Below are positions 1 to 11,165 of a DNA stretch of 64,000 nt, piece after piece. Position 1 is the stretch's first letter; each line of letters opens with the position of its first letter. Both the position numbers and the translations under genes were made by a program. Where the stretch lies: contig JAODTK010005859.1 of assembly GCA_026419785.1 (NCBI GenBank), forward strand, positions 62,001-126,000, written 5' to 3'. The notes under the pieces are model-generated. The model did not search any database. It saw nothing but the letters and a program-made list of their open reading frames with translations, and was not told the DNA's origin. The stretch is from Sclerodactyla briareus. Its lineage: Eukaryota > Echinodermata > Holothuroidea > Dendrochirotida > Sclerodactylidae.

Positions 1-290
1 TACCAAAAAAATCATGCGGTGATTTCAAGGTCACGGAGGTCAATTTGTTTTGTTCTAAAATACAAGTGTCCGTTCACACGAAAACTTGGTGAGGGGGACA
101 AAAGTTGGTCCCGAATAAACTCGGCCGGTGATTTCAGGTCATTCAGAGGTTCAAATTTTTGGTTTCTTCCCGCATTTTTCTAACGTTGTCGGATTTACAC
201 GAACCTCGTGGAGTGGATTGTGTTGGTCCTGAACAACAGACGGTCAATTCAAGATGACGGTTCATTTTCGTATCCCCCAAAGAGAATTGA
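1..290. repeat. Dispersed AGGTCA-type repeat, left copy
   Basis: Two related segments carry phrases such as GATTTCAAGGTCA and CGGAGGTCAA followed by a GTCGGATTT...GAAC stretch. The same phrases return at 1945-2080 after the LINE relic, so this is probably one repeat interrupted by that element. No coding signal was seen. Confidence 0.5.
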
Positions 291-384
291 CTGATTCAAT
301 CGCCCGTTTTACCCACCCCGCTGTGTGTCAGGCCCCATACTGCTTCGGAATATCTTGGAAACAGGGGGCAGGGAACTTTGGATA

Positions 385-1903
385 TTAAACTCAATGTGAA
401 GAAATCTTGGGGGCCAGATGTATTTCACATATGTTTTGAAAAGGTGTCAAACCCACCATGCTACGTTTCTAATAACCATCTTTCAAAAGTCGATTAACTC
501 TGGACAGCTGCCCCAGGATTGGAACACAGCCGTGGTACCCCTCTTTTCAAAAAGTGAAGTCCAACAGACTCTGGAAATTACAGGCCAGTTCGCTCACCTC
601 TATTCCATGCCAAGTTACTGGAAAACATAAATCATCCACCATCTTATGAATTATTTGGACCGTCATCTGCCTATGACAAATGGTCAACATGATTTTCGGA
701 AAAAATCACTCCTGTGAAATTCACTGGCGATAACCATCAACGATCTGGCTAGAAAGCTTGGGACTGTAGAGCTCACAACTGATTGAGTGATTACAGATTT
801 GAGCAAAGATTTCGAACAAGGTGCCACCCATAGCGTCTGGCCTAAAAGCTCAAACACTATGTCAATTTATGGCCAAAAATCCCCTATGGATAAAGGCTTT
901 TTTGATGACCGTACCCAGTGTGTTGTTATCGATGGCTGTTAAATCGTCACTTGGTGCTATATTGTCGGAGTACTCAGGGAACAGTTCTTGGACCATTAAC
1001 TTTTCTCTCCTATATATTAGTGATCTTCCTACACGCCATAAAACTATACCCATACAATGTTTGCGTGACTGCATTTTGTACCGAACTATCGGTTGCATCA
1101 ATGACAGTCATAGACTCCAACAAAGACCTGGATGAATTTTAATCATGGAGCAAATGTTGGCAGCCGGTCTAAATGCTTCTAAGTGCAAAGTCTATGGTGG
1201 TTACAAATAAAAAGAGAGTTATACAAAAACGAATATGTCATTGATAACTCCCTCGAACTGTTATCTCTCTTGACATCGCATATCAACAACATTGTTGTAA
1301 AGCCTCCAAAGTTCTCGGATTGTTAGTAGAATCTTCAAGGACTGTGACATCAAACTACAAGGTACTGCCTTTAAATATCTAGTTCGTCCTTGCGCTTTGG
1401 CATTTGGCCTCCTCCAGTGTGAGATCCATTGACAACATGTAAACATTAACAAACTGGAAATGGTTCAGCCTAAAGCAGGCCCGCTTTTTTGCAAAAGCGT
1501 CGTCGATCAACCAATGTGACAGCCCTTCGCAATGCTGGCTTGCCTACACTGAGAAAGAAGGCGAAGATTCACAACTCAAGCTTTTCTTACAAGCAGTTAA
1601 TAAGCTGGTGGCTCTCCCAGTAACGGACTTTGTCGAGTTGAATTATCACTCAAGAATCTTCCATAGCCAATGGCTATAGTATGGACACGTTCGGTTCACA
1701 AACAGATGCTTCATTTCTTGCCAAAACAATTCCAAATGGGAACAAATTGTGCTTTCAAGACATCCAAGGAGGAACACAAATCAGACATTTACGACATTGA
1801 TGGGATGGTTCATCATCAGGTGTTTAAGCTTGTCATGCTGACCAGTTGCCCCCCCCTCACCCCCCTGCAACAGTGGATAACCCTTAGTGGGGTGTTTGCA
1901 TAG
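385..1903 (+). pseudogene. Non-LTR retrotransposon (LINE) reverse transcriptase relic, 5'-truncated
   Basis: Across three frames the translation follows a non-LTR reverse transcriptase in the right order. It shows a WNTAVVPLF segment near 525, a NYRPV...SLTSIPCKLLE block near 575-625, GTVLGPLTF near 980, a degraded catalytic region where the Y/FADD box should lie near 1050-1090, a WSKCW thumb segment near 1145, and a C-terminal IPNG(N)KLCFQDI block near 1730-1765. Many stops and frameshifts break it, so it is a dead copy. The endonuclease part is absent, as expected for a 5'-truncated insertion. The family is probably CR1/L2/Rex-like; the exact clade cannot be read from this sequence. Confidence 0.75.
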
Positions 1904-1946
1904 TCGACACAAGACAAGACAAGACAGACAAGACAAGCAAGACAAA
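1904..1946 (+). repeat. (ACAAG)n tail of the LINE relic
   Basis: Several ACAAG/AGACA units follow directly after the C-terminal coding block of the LINE. CR1-like elements end in short tandem repeats rather than poly(A), so this is probably the native 3' end of the element. Confidence 0.6.
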
Positions 1947-3060
1947 GGTCAGGAGGTCAAGTTTGCTAGATCATGCGAGTTTTCTAACTTTTTCGGATTT
2001 GAACAAAACTTGAGAATGTGAACTACAGTTGGGCCCGAACAACAGGTAGGGCATTTCAAAAGCACTGGAGTCAAATGTGATTCCTCTCGATGAGGTCCCA
2101 CAAAAAGGTGGTTTGCGGCGATATACAAGTCGGCGGTTTACCCGTCAGCACATGTCTGGTTGGTATGTGGTTTCCCATTAAGACACATGAGCACCTATCT
2201 TTGTGATCACATTCAGGATCATCTGAGGTCACATAGGTCAGTCTGGAAAAACCTTGGCAACGCTAAGTCATGAGCTTAGTTCGAACGAGCTAACTGTAAT
2301 ATTCGGTTCTCCTTTGGGGGAGTGGAGGGGTGGGGGGGGTAGTACGGGCCATAGTGTCTGTGGCGCAGATTTGGGGGTCAGCTTAGGAAATTTAGAAAAA
2401 TTGTGAAAAAATTGGATGTTTGGCCAATTTGGTTGTGAACACGATAAACTTTGACCATATCTAGATGGATTCAGGTTCATACTATGTATTCGAGTTCCCA
2501 TAATGAGTTTATGAACCACTCTGTGGATGTTCCCGGCACTAGTCATATGAGGTCAACAGAGCTCAAAGCCCAAGAAGTTGAGCTGCTCATTTAAGTTCGG
2601 AGTGTAGCATCCGTAGGTGGAATGCAATGAAGCCGTAATGTGTTGGTGAGGCTGGGGTATTCATTTCCGTGAAAAATGCGGAAATAGTGGAAAAATCAAT
2701 ACTTGGCAGATTGTGGCTCGTGAAACAGAATAGATAACTCGACCCCACCTTGGATGACCTCTAAATGGACTGCTCACTCCATTTTTCCACTGAAATCTTG
2801 ACCACATATCCCAACTTTCAACTCACAGCATCTACGGTTTGAATATTATTATCATTTCGAGATTGACCTCAAATGACCTAGAAATACTTCGCCAATGACC
2901 TTCGAAAATCCTCACCAGAAAAAAATGTTGATCTATATCCCCCACTTACATACAATCCCATAGCAGCTACGGTCTGAATACTATTAACCTTGGCAATTCC
3001 TCTCATTCCTATAACAATTTGTTAATGATTAGAAACACACAGACAGTTGAGTAATATTAT
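1947..3060 (-). repeat. Dispersed repeats, no gene
   Basis: 1947-2080 resembles 120-290 (GGATTTGAACAAAACTTGA...GAACAACAGGT). From about 2210 to 3000 the sequence is a diverged copy of the TGACCT repeat seen better at 4095 and 27420, with GAGGTCACATAGGTCA near 2225 and ACTCGACCCCACC near 2735. No open frame here resembles a known protein. Confidence 0.45.
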
Positions 3061-3229
3061 CGAATACAGTCATTGGTCAGTGCAGGTTATGCTAGGCTCA
3101 CCGTAGGTAGCTTTTATCTATTATTCTTGACCTCTGACAGATCAAATGGCTTCCTCCTTCTACCGCTGTCTGCTCTGCATAGATAGGGAGTGATGTAAAC
3201 AAACTTCTCTCCAGAGAGCTCTATGTGAA

Positions 3230-3480
3230 TGACTGATCGATAAGTTAATTGGATTTATTCAAAAATTCTAATCACACTCTGCACAAAATGTAACTCAGCC
3301 TAGCCATGCTGCTTCATCACCCACCAGTTTTAACCTGAATCTCATTTACTTCAGAGTAATGATTGAATATGACTAATCTAACGGACGAAACTACAAGTAC
3401 GAACGAACGACAAACGGACGGAAAGACAGATACTTGTGGACTGCGTACCCGCAGCTAAAAAAACTGAAAATCCTCTGCAT
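3230..3480 (+). repeat. Dispersed repeat with (ACGA)n/(ACGG)n core, copy 1
   Basis: It contains TCTAATCACACT, then AACGAACGACAAACGGACGG, then TACCCGCAGCTAAAAA. The same order of landmarks occurs at 35840-36030, which defines a family of about 200-250 bp. The intervening region 3480-3960 shows nothing recognisable. Confidence 0.5.
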
Positions 3481-3959
3481 GGACGCCTTGGAGAAGTCAA
3501 AGGAGGGAACGACGGACGTTCGCCGTAGTTCCCGGCTAAAGAGCGAATTCCCAGGTGTTCATATAATTTTTGTATTGTTCGGTACATCCGGTTAGTAGTG
3601 CTAAGTAGGCCTCTTGCGTAACTAGGAAATTACTTATTTTTCGGTTGAAGCCTGCGTGTTAGAAATGTTTCTAAGTAATGAACGTAACCTTCAAGAGGGC
3701 GGGCTATGCTTTGCTCTGGGCTGCCGACAGGCAATCTCTTAGATTTTTGCTGACTGTATCCCTCTAACGGCTCTTGTATCTGCTTCGGTCTGTTTTTTGC
3801 TCTTCTCGGGTCGGTCCCCCTCTATCATATTTAGGCCGAAATTGTGATAATTGTTCCCGATAAGATGAGAGATCTACACTACAACGATTGACCATTAGGG
3901 AATTTGAGGTCGCTGGTGGCGGGAAAAAGAGGCCTGCTGTGTTGTTGTCACCTCTTCAA

Positions 3960-4065
3960 ATTCCCCTCAGTACGACTATACTAAAACTAATACTAATGCT
4001 ATACTAATACTATACTATACTAATACTTATACTGCTACTAATCCTAACACTCAGAATACTTACTA
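3960..4065 (+). repeat. (TACTAA)n-like microsatellite
   Basis: Irregular repetition of ACTAATACTA and ATACTATAC units. Confidence 0.7.
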
Positions 4066-4094
4066 TAATAACCAGAAGCCAAAAGGTTTAGTAG

Positions 4095-4915
4095 TCTTGA
4101 CGCCCTTCATGATCTTTCACTTGAAGTTTGTCAACCTCAGATTACCTATGAACCTGACCCAACAATAGGGATCAGTTACTCATTATGGGGAACCCATTAA
4201 CAAAGTATGAGGTTCATCCTCCAAGTGGGATCGATTTATGCTTATCACAATCTAATGCGCCTAACAGGACCATTCTTAATAATTTTCCTTCCCCTTTTTT
4301 CCCAGAGTGTCCCTGGTCGTGACCCCAAAAATAAAGGGTTCATGTACTCCCATAAGGACCTACCACCAACTTTCATGACTGTCAGATGACATTTGGCCCA
4401 AATTCAAAACAATAGGGATCATGTATTCCATATGGGGAACCCACACACAAAATACAGCTCAATCCACCCCAGAGTTGGTCCGAGTGTATGCTCTTTCCAC
4501 AATCTACAATTGCCAAAAATATCAATTTTTCCACAATTCCTCCCCATTTCTTCCCCCAAAATGACCCCTGGTCTGCAACCGAAACAATAGGTTCTTGTAC
4601 TCCCCAATATAAAGCACTCACAGGTGTCAGCTTGATTGGGACCAATCATTCTGGCTTATCCTCTTCACGAGATATTCATACTTTGACCTCTAATTGATCT
4701 TCAATGACCTTAGAAAGACCTGACCCCCAAAACACAAGGGATCATATGTATCTATTATGGGAAACCCACACACCAGTAATGAGCTTCATCATTCAGGTGG
4801 GGTCGAGGTTATGCTCTTCACAAGCTAAGATTGCCCAAAGTATCAAGTTTCAACTTTCAACACCCTCACACCCAAATGAAAGGGTGGACTGTCAGCGATT
4901 AACGTGTAGGCCTGT
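4095..4915 (+). repeat. TGACCT dispersed repeat, about two diverged units
   Basis: Recurrent phrases appear in fixed order: CATTATGGGGAACCC, an ATGAG..TTCATCC phrase, GTGGG(G)TCGA, ATCAATTTTTCCAC, CTTGTACTCCCC and TGACCT. The same order occurs at 27420-28870 and 36890-37900. No coding capacity was recognised. Short open frames in this stretch are spurious. Confidence 0.7.
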
Positions 4916-5009
4916 ACCAAGTTAACTATTCATCGGTATACGCATTGTCTTGTCGTCTTGGCAACGGGCGAAGTTTCGTTTAACACCGCGAGGACAAGTA
5001 CAGCTAAAT

Positions 5010-5112
5010 GGATAAAGCGCGTTTTCACCTTTTCGTGCGATACGATATATACGAAACTTTATCGGATGGAGTGTTCACCGTGTGCGATAAAAATTGTCGT
5101 GACTATCATTTT
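5010..5112 (+). repeat. Short repeat with GTGCGATACGATA motif, copy 1
   Basis: The landmarks are TTTTCA..., GTGCGATACGATA, CTTTATCGGATGGAG, TGTTCACC and GTGCGATAAAAAT. The reverse complement of 23690-23800 has the same order with few changes, and 21735-21860 is a more diverged copy. The family is probably a small non-autonomous DNA element, but I could not define its ends. Confidence 0.55.
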
Positions 5113-8100
5113 AATGGACTGTCTCGTCGGCTCCTACCTAACGGAGAAAATGGTGGGGTTTTTGGTTGAACACAGTAGCGGATACAGAGGGGGTCCAGGT
5201 CCCCGCCCCCTTTGGCTCAAGAATCTTTTCGAAACCCAATGCGCATTCTAACTTAATAATGAGGATCCAACGGCTTCTGGTGGTGGTCGCACCCCCCCCC
5301 CCCACACCCCACATTTCCCTGCTTGTGACTGTCTATGATGTTGAATGTCCGATCTACATACTACATACCCTCTACAAGAATGTACATTATCCTAAAAAAA
5401 TTCGCGCATTCGCGCGCTACGTATCTGTTTTTGCTTCCTGTGCATGGCATCGTTTATTGTGTTTCACCATGGATCTATTATATTAACAACTGGAAGAGGA
5501 CATCAGAGCGCTCTTGGTGTGCCCTTTTTCCAATTTTCCGTCAGCGAACACAAACTCGAAGTTGAGGAGCGCCCTTTTGTTTGTGTACATCGTAAAACAA
5601 CCTTCAGTTGTTTTTAAGTCGTCCTCTATTCGCGAATTTTCTCGACCCGACCATAGACCCCCCCGAAAATACCGTCGTTTGCCTGCCATAGTAAGAATGG
5701 TATTCAGCGTGCCAATTCTGTCAACAGTCTTATGGGTTTACCCCGGTTTCAGAAACCCGGACGTTCTATCCGAATCACAGAAACAAACTTGAGAAATTTG
5801 GGAATACAACTAATTGAATTGCGTCTGCAAAAATAATCTACGCGCGAATTATGACATCACGGAGTGAACTAATCTTAATATGTGAAGCTCGAATACAGGA
5901 GACTGTCAATCGAACATCTTCAATCTTCTTTCTGTACGAAATGCGAACCATGTGTCGCCCAATCATCTGCAACTATAACACACTCTAGTGAGAGGCGCTG
6001 CACAGATACAACACAGTTCCAATACTGCTCTTGGTTTTGTATAGTGAGCTTCAGTAAGCGTGTCCGGGCTTGGGTGTCACTGTTACTATAATGCAGGGCG
6101 CACAATATGCAAGGGTCGGCAACCACATAGAATGCAAGGGCATGGCATTTGCAAGCGATGGAATTCTCTCCCCAAATACAGTTGTTTCAAATAACGTTTT
6201 AAGAGTTCAAGACACGTTTTTCGTATGGGTGGGGTGATGTGTTCAAACAAACTATCATGAAAAAAAGGTGTATTGTGATACATTTATCTGTCGCATATGG
6301 GACATTTTCCGTGTGAGCTATGTCCGAAATTTGGCGCGCTTCGCCGGCTCTCGTTAACTTAGTGTACATCCCCACCTCATCTGCAAAGGTCCCCCGAGTC
6401 ATATGTGAGTAACAGGGCATCCGTCCATTTGCTATAAAAGCCTACGGTATCTTCATTCACCTAAAGCTTCTAATATTTGGGACAACATACAAACAGAAAC
6501 CAACACTAAACTGACTGAGCCTGATTTGATTGATGCAAAGTTATTTCACAAATCCGTATTTGACTTTACCTGACCTATTCATCACATTCTGTGAGTTGAA
6601 ACTACGAATATGTCGAATACGTATAAGCGAAATAGCAGCTGGTACCAAATTGGGGGGACGAAATGCACTAGCGTCCCGCTCACCCAATTATTGGAGGTGA
6701 CTGACGGCCGGCCCCCGCCCCAATGAAAATCCGCGCATGAATGCCCGCCATCGTAGGCCCTCCCCCTTCCCGTCATGGTTTTTTATTGAAAAAGTTCTGA
6801 CAGAGAGGGGGGGGGGTTCGGATATCTTCGATCGGTACTCAGGCGCAATCCACAGATTTTAGAAAATCAAAAATGACATTCGAGGATAAAATTTGGGGAA
6901 TAAGTGAAAGAAAACCTTGGTATAGACGGTCGTTGGGTAGAGTGGGGTGAAAAAAGTTGGACTGCCATTTTAGGCAGAGCCAAGTTGGACCCTCCCTTTT
7001 GAAAATCCTGGAATCGCCCCTGTAAAAGCACAGTGTTTCCCTCTTTTTGGCGCTTCAGGCGTTCGAATAGCCTGGTCGGCAATTTGTGAATACCAAGATT
7101 CGTAATTTCCAAGCAATCGAAGCTTGCTGCTTTCTCAGTAATGGTAGGAGGCTGTGAAATAGTAATGATAGACCCATTTTACGCAAACAACGGAACAGTT
7201 ACAAGCAGTTACAACAGCTTTTCTCTAATCTGTAGACATCCCGGCGCAAGGGGCAACCATGATGAAACCGTTTCCTGGACTTGCCTGAATTTCATTCCAT
7301 ACCTGAATTTCCCACTATCCATTCCTGCCAAAACCAATGAATCATGGGAGCGCATGCCTGGAAGGCACTAAGCTGCTCCACCCGCCGCATCAATCACCCG
7401 CCACCCCTAACCTCTCCGAGTAATCCGCGCAGCTTTTATTTTATTTTTTATTTAGGTTATAAAGCTGTGCCAACCAGGAGCTACTCTCCTGGCACCGCCC
7501 GGGTGGACCGCCCTTAAGCCGACCTTATGTTGATGAACCCGGTGTCTCGCACGCGACTTACTTACTCGAAATGTTCGAGAGGGGGCGCTATTTTAAACCC
7601 TTTGTAATCTTCCCTAATATAGTTAAGTGACTGGGAACACACGTCAACGGGAGGATTCGTTGAGATTTTAATCGTATCGAGATGAACTGGTTCTGTAAGT
7701 GATTTCGTCAGAATGTTTTTGAAATTGATTTTTGAAGTTTCTGGACAGTGCTTAATCATTATTCCGGGAAAAAATGTTCTAGAGGATTATTAGCGAAGGT
7801 ATAAATGGGGTCATCTCGGGACTGGAAAATGATCGAGATACTTGATTCACCGAACGCGAGTTTTTCTCACATTTTGAGAAACAGGAAAGATCGTGACGAA
7901 ATTCGAGAATTTAATTTCGAACGTGGAGAGAGGACAGTACCCGAAGGAGTTGGGCTCGTTCTTTCTTTTCTTTCCGATTGGGGTTCATTCACTGTGTCGG
8001 GACGTGGATTTTCGACAAGTTCGGAATCAACCGCGGCCAACCGGTATCTGGGTCATCTAAGCACTCTAGGACCAACGGATTTCAACACAGAGAGCAACGC

Positions 8101-9735
8101 CATTTAGGTCAGCACAGTCAAGAAGGGCATTGAAAGCTGGCACGTGCCGCGTGATTTCACTGATTGTGTAAGAATTGATGAACGGGCCTAGTATTTTTTG
8201 TAGACTCTTCGAGATTGATTCAAATTCTTGGATCAAAAGTCTGAAATTGGCAAGAGCTCAAATATTGTTAATCTACCATTTATCGCATGTTTTTAACTTC
8301 ACACACCTCTCCGGAGTTCTCTTTGAGTGTCCTTGTTTTATTTTCCCCTAATTTTCTTCTACTATACGTTGAAGTAAAAAGGCGACAGTGAAAAAAATGC
8401 CTGAATTTTTTGCAGACTGTTTCGATAGTCCCGCAAAACATGCACATTTTTTTCGCGCGCGACGCCCGCGCCGGTAATTTCCAATTACTGACTTTTAAAA
8501 TTCGTGTACACGAGTTTCTTTCCTGCTCCCAAAGTGGAGTGGTCCCGTACGCCTATGGCTTTTCCCGTCGATCCCAACCCGCACCGTTCGTAGACCCCCC
8601 CGGATCCCACGCACACACATCCAGAGTAAGAAAAGGTAATTAAAAAAATACCATGTGTGATATTCCTTAAATCTTCTTAGTATGCCCAATGACACCTTTT
8701 TTGTTGTTTCTTTCACTCACCTCAAATCAACATGTAGATGGGTGCGATTGACCGGCCACAGTCTGTTTTTCCTGTCGATCTGGAGGGTATTACAATCCTG
8801 AAAATTTTCTGGATCGCTTCGCGTCAACCGTGTGGCGCTCCGCTTAGTGGTAATTTGCATTCGATGTGTCCCCCCTCCACTTTTCAAATAGTCCCGACGC
8901 CCCTGGAGGGTGTTAATTTTTAAACTTAATGATTCATAATACCCACCGACGTGACGCTATGTAGAGATATGCCGACAACCTTTACTTGAAATGTTATTCA
9001 TCTCCCTGTATTGATGACACTAGTTAGGAATCGCCCCATAACAGTTTCAATGCCAAATCAGGGTCGAGGACCGCTTCGGTGATAATTCAAGATATATACC
9101 AATTGATGCGAATCTACGACAGGTCTGATCTACGCGATTTCATCCGCGATAATCATAGGCCTAATTCCTAAATATGAAAAGAGGGGTTGAATCTCCGTCG
9201 CTATCAGCCCCGCTTGGGTAACATAAAACTGGCATCTTGAGGTACAGTATAGAGATCCATTCTTCGACCAAACGGACAATGTAATCACCACTGATCATTG
9301 GATACAGTGCCCCGTTCGTAGACTCTGCTCAATTAATCAAGTGGTTTATCCCACTGACGATTTTCTCTGAGGCACTCGACTAACCATTAACCAACTGAAT
9401 GTCGCATTGCACCACGCCCATCACACCTGCAATGTTGACAACTTGCGGGAGATAGACGAAGTAGCCTGGTCTAGCACGAGAACCCAGAAAACCTATGAGA
9501 TACCCAAATACTGGTACGTCCATTCTTCCCTGGAATTATTAGAGGCATCCACCAGCACCGGCAGCGCGTCTTAGAGCCTCTGTTTACGCCCAGAGTCAAA
9601 ACCCATACCTGCGGCTTTTAAACAGCACTCGCTTATTCTGCCAGTGTGTTAGCAGGTTACTAGGCAGTAATCATTCATTTTTTTTTTCCTGCATTTCGAG
9701 CCACCCATCTTACGTACTCACTCGACAGATGTGAG
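5113..9735. other. No recognisable gene
   Basis: Open frames on both strands are short and resemble no family. Three patches share a C/G-run and GGATCC-like phrase (near 5175, 6990-7022 and 8875-8910). The middle one ends in CGCCCCTG, reminiscent of a hAT terminal repeat, but no matching left end was found. The frames at 7562-7759 (minus) and 7805-8107 (plus) are open but not recognised. Confidence 0.4.
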
Positions 9736-9738
9736 TGG

Positions 9739-9860
9739 GAAACCTGGCACCAGTTGGTATAGCTCGCGCTTCAAACCCGGGAAATGGGGTTCGAATCCCG
9801 GTCGTGTCCTCACTAGACTTTGAAAATGGAACCTCTGCTGCCCTTTCGCTGGGCGCTCAG
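9739..9860 (+). repeat. tRNA-derived SINE, family 1
   Basis: A tRNA-like head contains CAGTTGGTATAGC (A-box-like) and GGGTTCGAATCCC (B box). It is followed by a body with TTTCGCTGGGCGCTCAGCAC. The same body phrase follows a tRNA-like head at 29335 and occurs headless near 21655. It is not a functional tRNA, because the head lacks a convincing cloverleaf and continues into the shared body. Confidence 0.7.
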
Positions 9861-11025
9861 CACTAGCTTACGAGAGACTGTAGCAATACATACGAGGGGT
9901 GGTAAATGTGCTTGTGACTCTTCGTGTTATAGGGCCCCTCACCTCCCCATGAGGTTGCTGTTGCCTTAGTTTCCGTGTACTTGATGAAGCGCAGTATCCT
10001 GCAGGTCCCCTGCACTTTTTGTGGCCGGGCCTTGAATAGTGTATGGTCCCCTATGTTCGGCAGTATTGAAAGGCACTCATTTCCTTCCTGCGTGTGAAAG
10101 GAGTGTGCCAACTTGGGAACTCGGCTAAGTCACTCCATCGGTTCTATATGAGTCGGCTGACAACTTCACTCTGCTATTAATTCGATGTTATTTGTAAATA
10201 CACGCACACACAAGCAGCAAATACATGCACAAGCACACATGCACACACAAAACGAAACAGTCAATAGTGTCAGACTGTGTATTTTTCGTGTTATTGGTGT
10301 AAAATTCCCTATAACAGTCGTTATTTTGTATTTCACAACCTTAGTAATAATACTTTGATTTTGTCATCCCAAGTAAATGGCCGCCATACTTCAACGCCTA
10401 TAATTGAGTACATCGTGAGTCGCTCACCTGAGACCTGCTACGCCTATCCTACCATTGAATAATACGCGCGAATCGACTGACGATTTGTATCGACTTACGA
10501 TCGGGTGACTATACAGATTTTCATCCTTATCCCTTTTGAACCATGTCTGAAATTGAATCATGTTGTTGAGAATGTATGTAACAAATGCTTTACACTACTT
10601 GGAAGCATGGCTGGATTCTTCCGAAGTGATGTCTATAAAACAAACAACAACAAAACAAAACAAAAACAAAAACTTTATAAAATAAACAGCTATCAAATGA
10701 GTTAGAAAAGAGTTATTCAATTTTCCGAGCTGGGTTTCACAAAATCCACAATTCAATTGTGCTGATAGTTTTTACCCATGAGATGAAAGACCTGTCCGGA
10801 GGGGAAAATCGGATCGTAGTAGATACCAACCGTTATAATTTGCCGGGACGAAGAGCATATCGTCTGTCAACACATATTAATGGACGAGGCCGTTTACTTG
10901 AAGTCCCGTAAAATCTTCGCGTTTATGGTGACTAGTTTACATTTATGAAGATATTATCGAATTGCTTGAAACAAATATTTCATCGTGACGTCATGCAAAA
11001 CGTCTCTGTCGCTTTGTTCGCCGTT
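9861..11025. other. No recognisable gene
   Basis: Contains a short CA-rich tract (10200-10250) and a CAAAA-rich tract (10645-10678). Part of 9861-10140 may be the tail of the preceding SINE. Confidence 0.35.
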
Positions 11026-11029
11026 GCTG

Positions 11030-11165
11030 ACAAGACCGATGTTGCTCTTCTCAAATTACAATGAGATGGATGTCACCACAGCATTATCTGATCAGTCTGT
11101 GGATTCGAACTCGCAATCTTCCAATCAACGTCTGAAGCTCTACCAACCGAGCTAATCCGATCTCC
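11030..11165 (-). repeat. tRNA-derived SINE, family 2, truncated
   Basis: Read on the minus strand the head begins GGAGATCGGATTAGCTC, then GGTTGGTAGAGC, then GAGTTCGAATCC, followed by a CTGATCAG...TGCTGTGGTG body. The plus-strand copy at 48163 has the same head and the same ACCGATCAGCTG...GTGGTG start of body. Confidence 0.7.
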
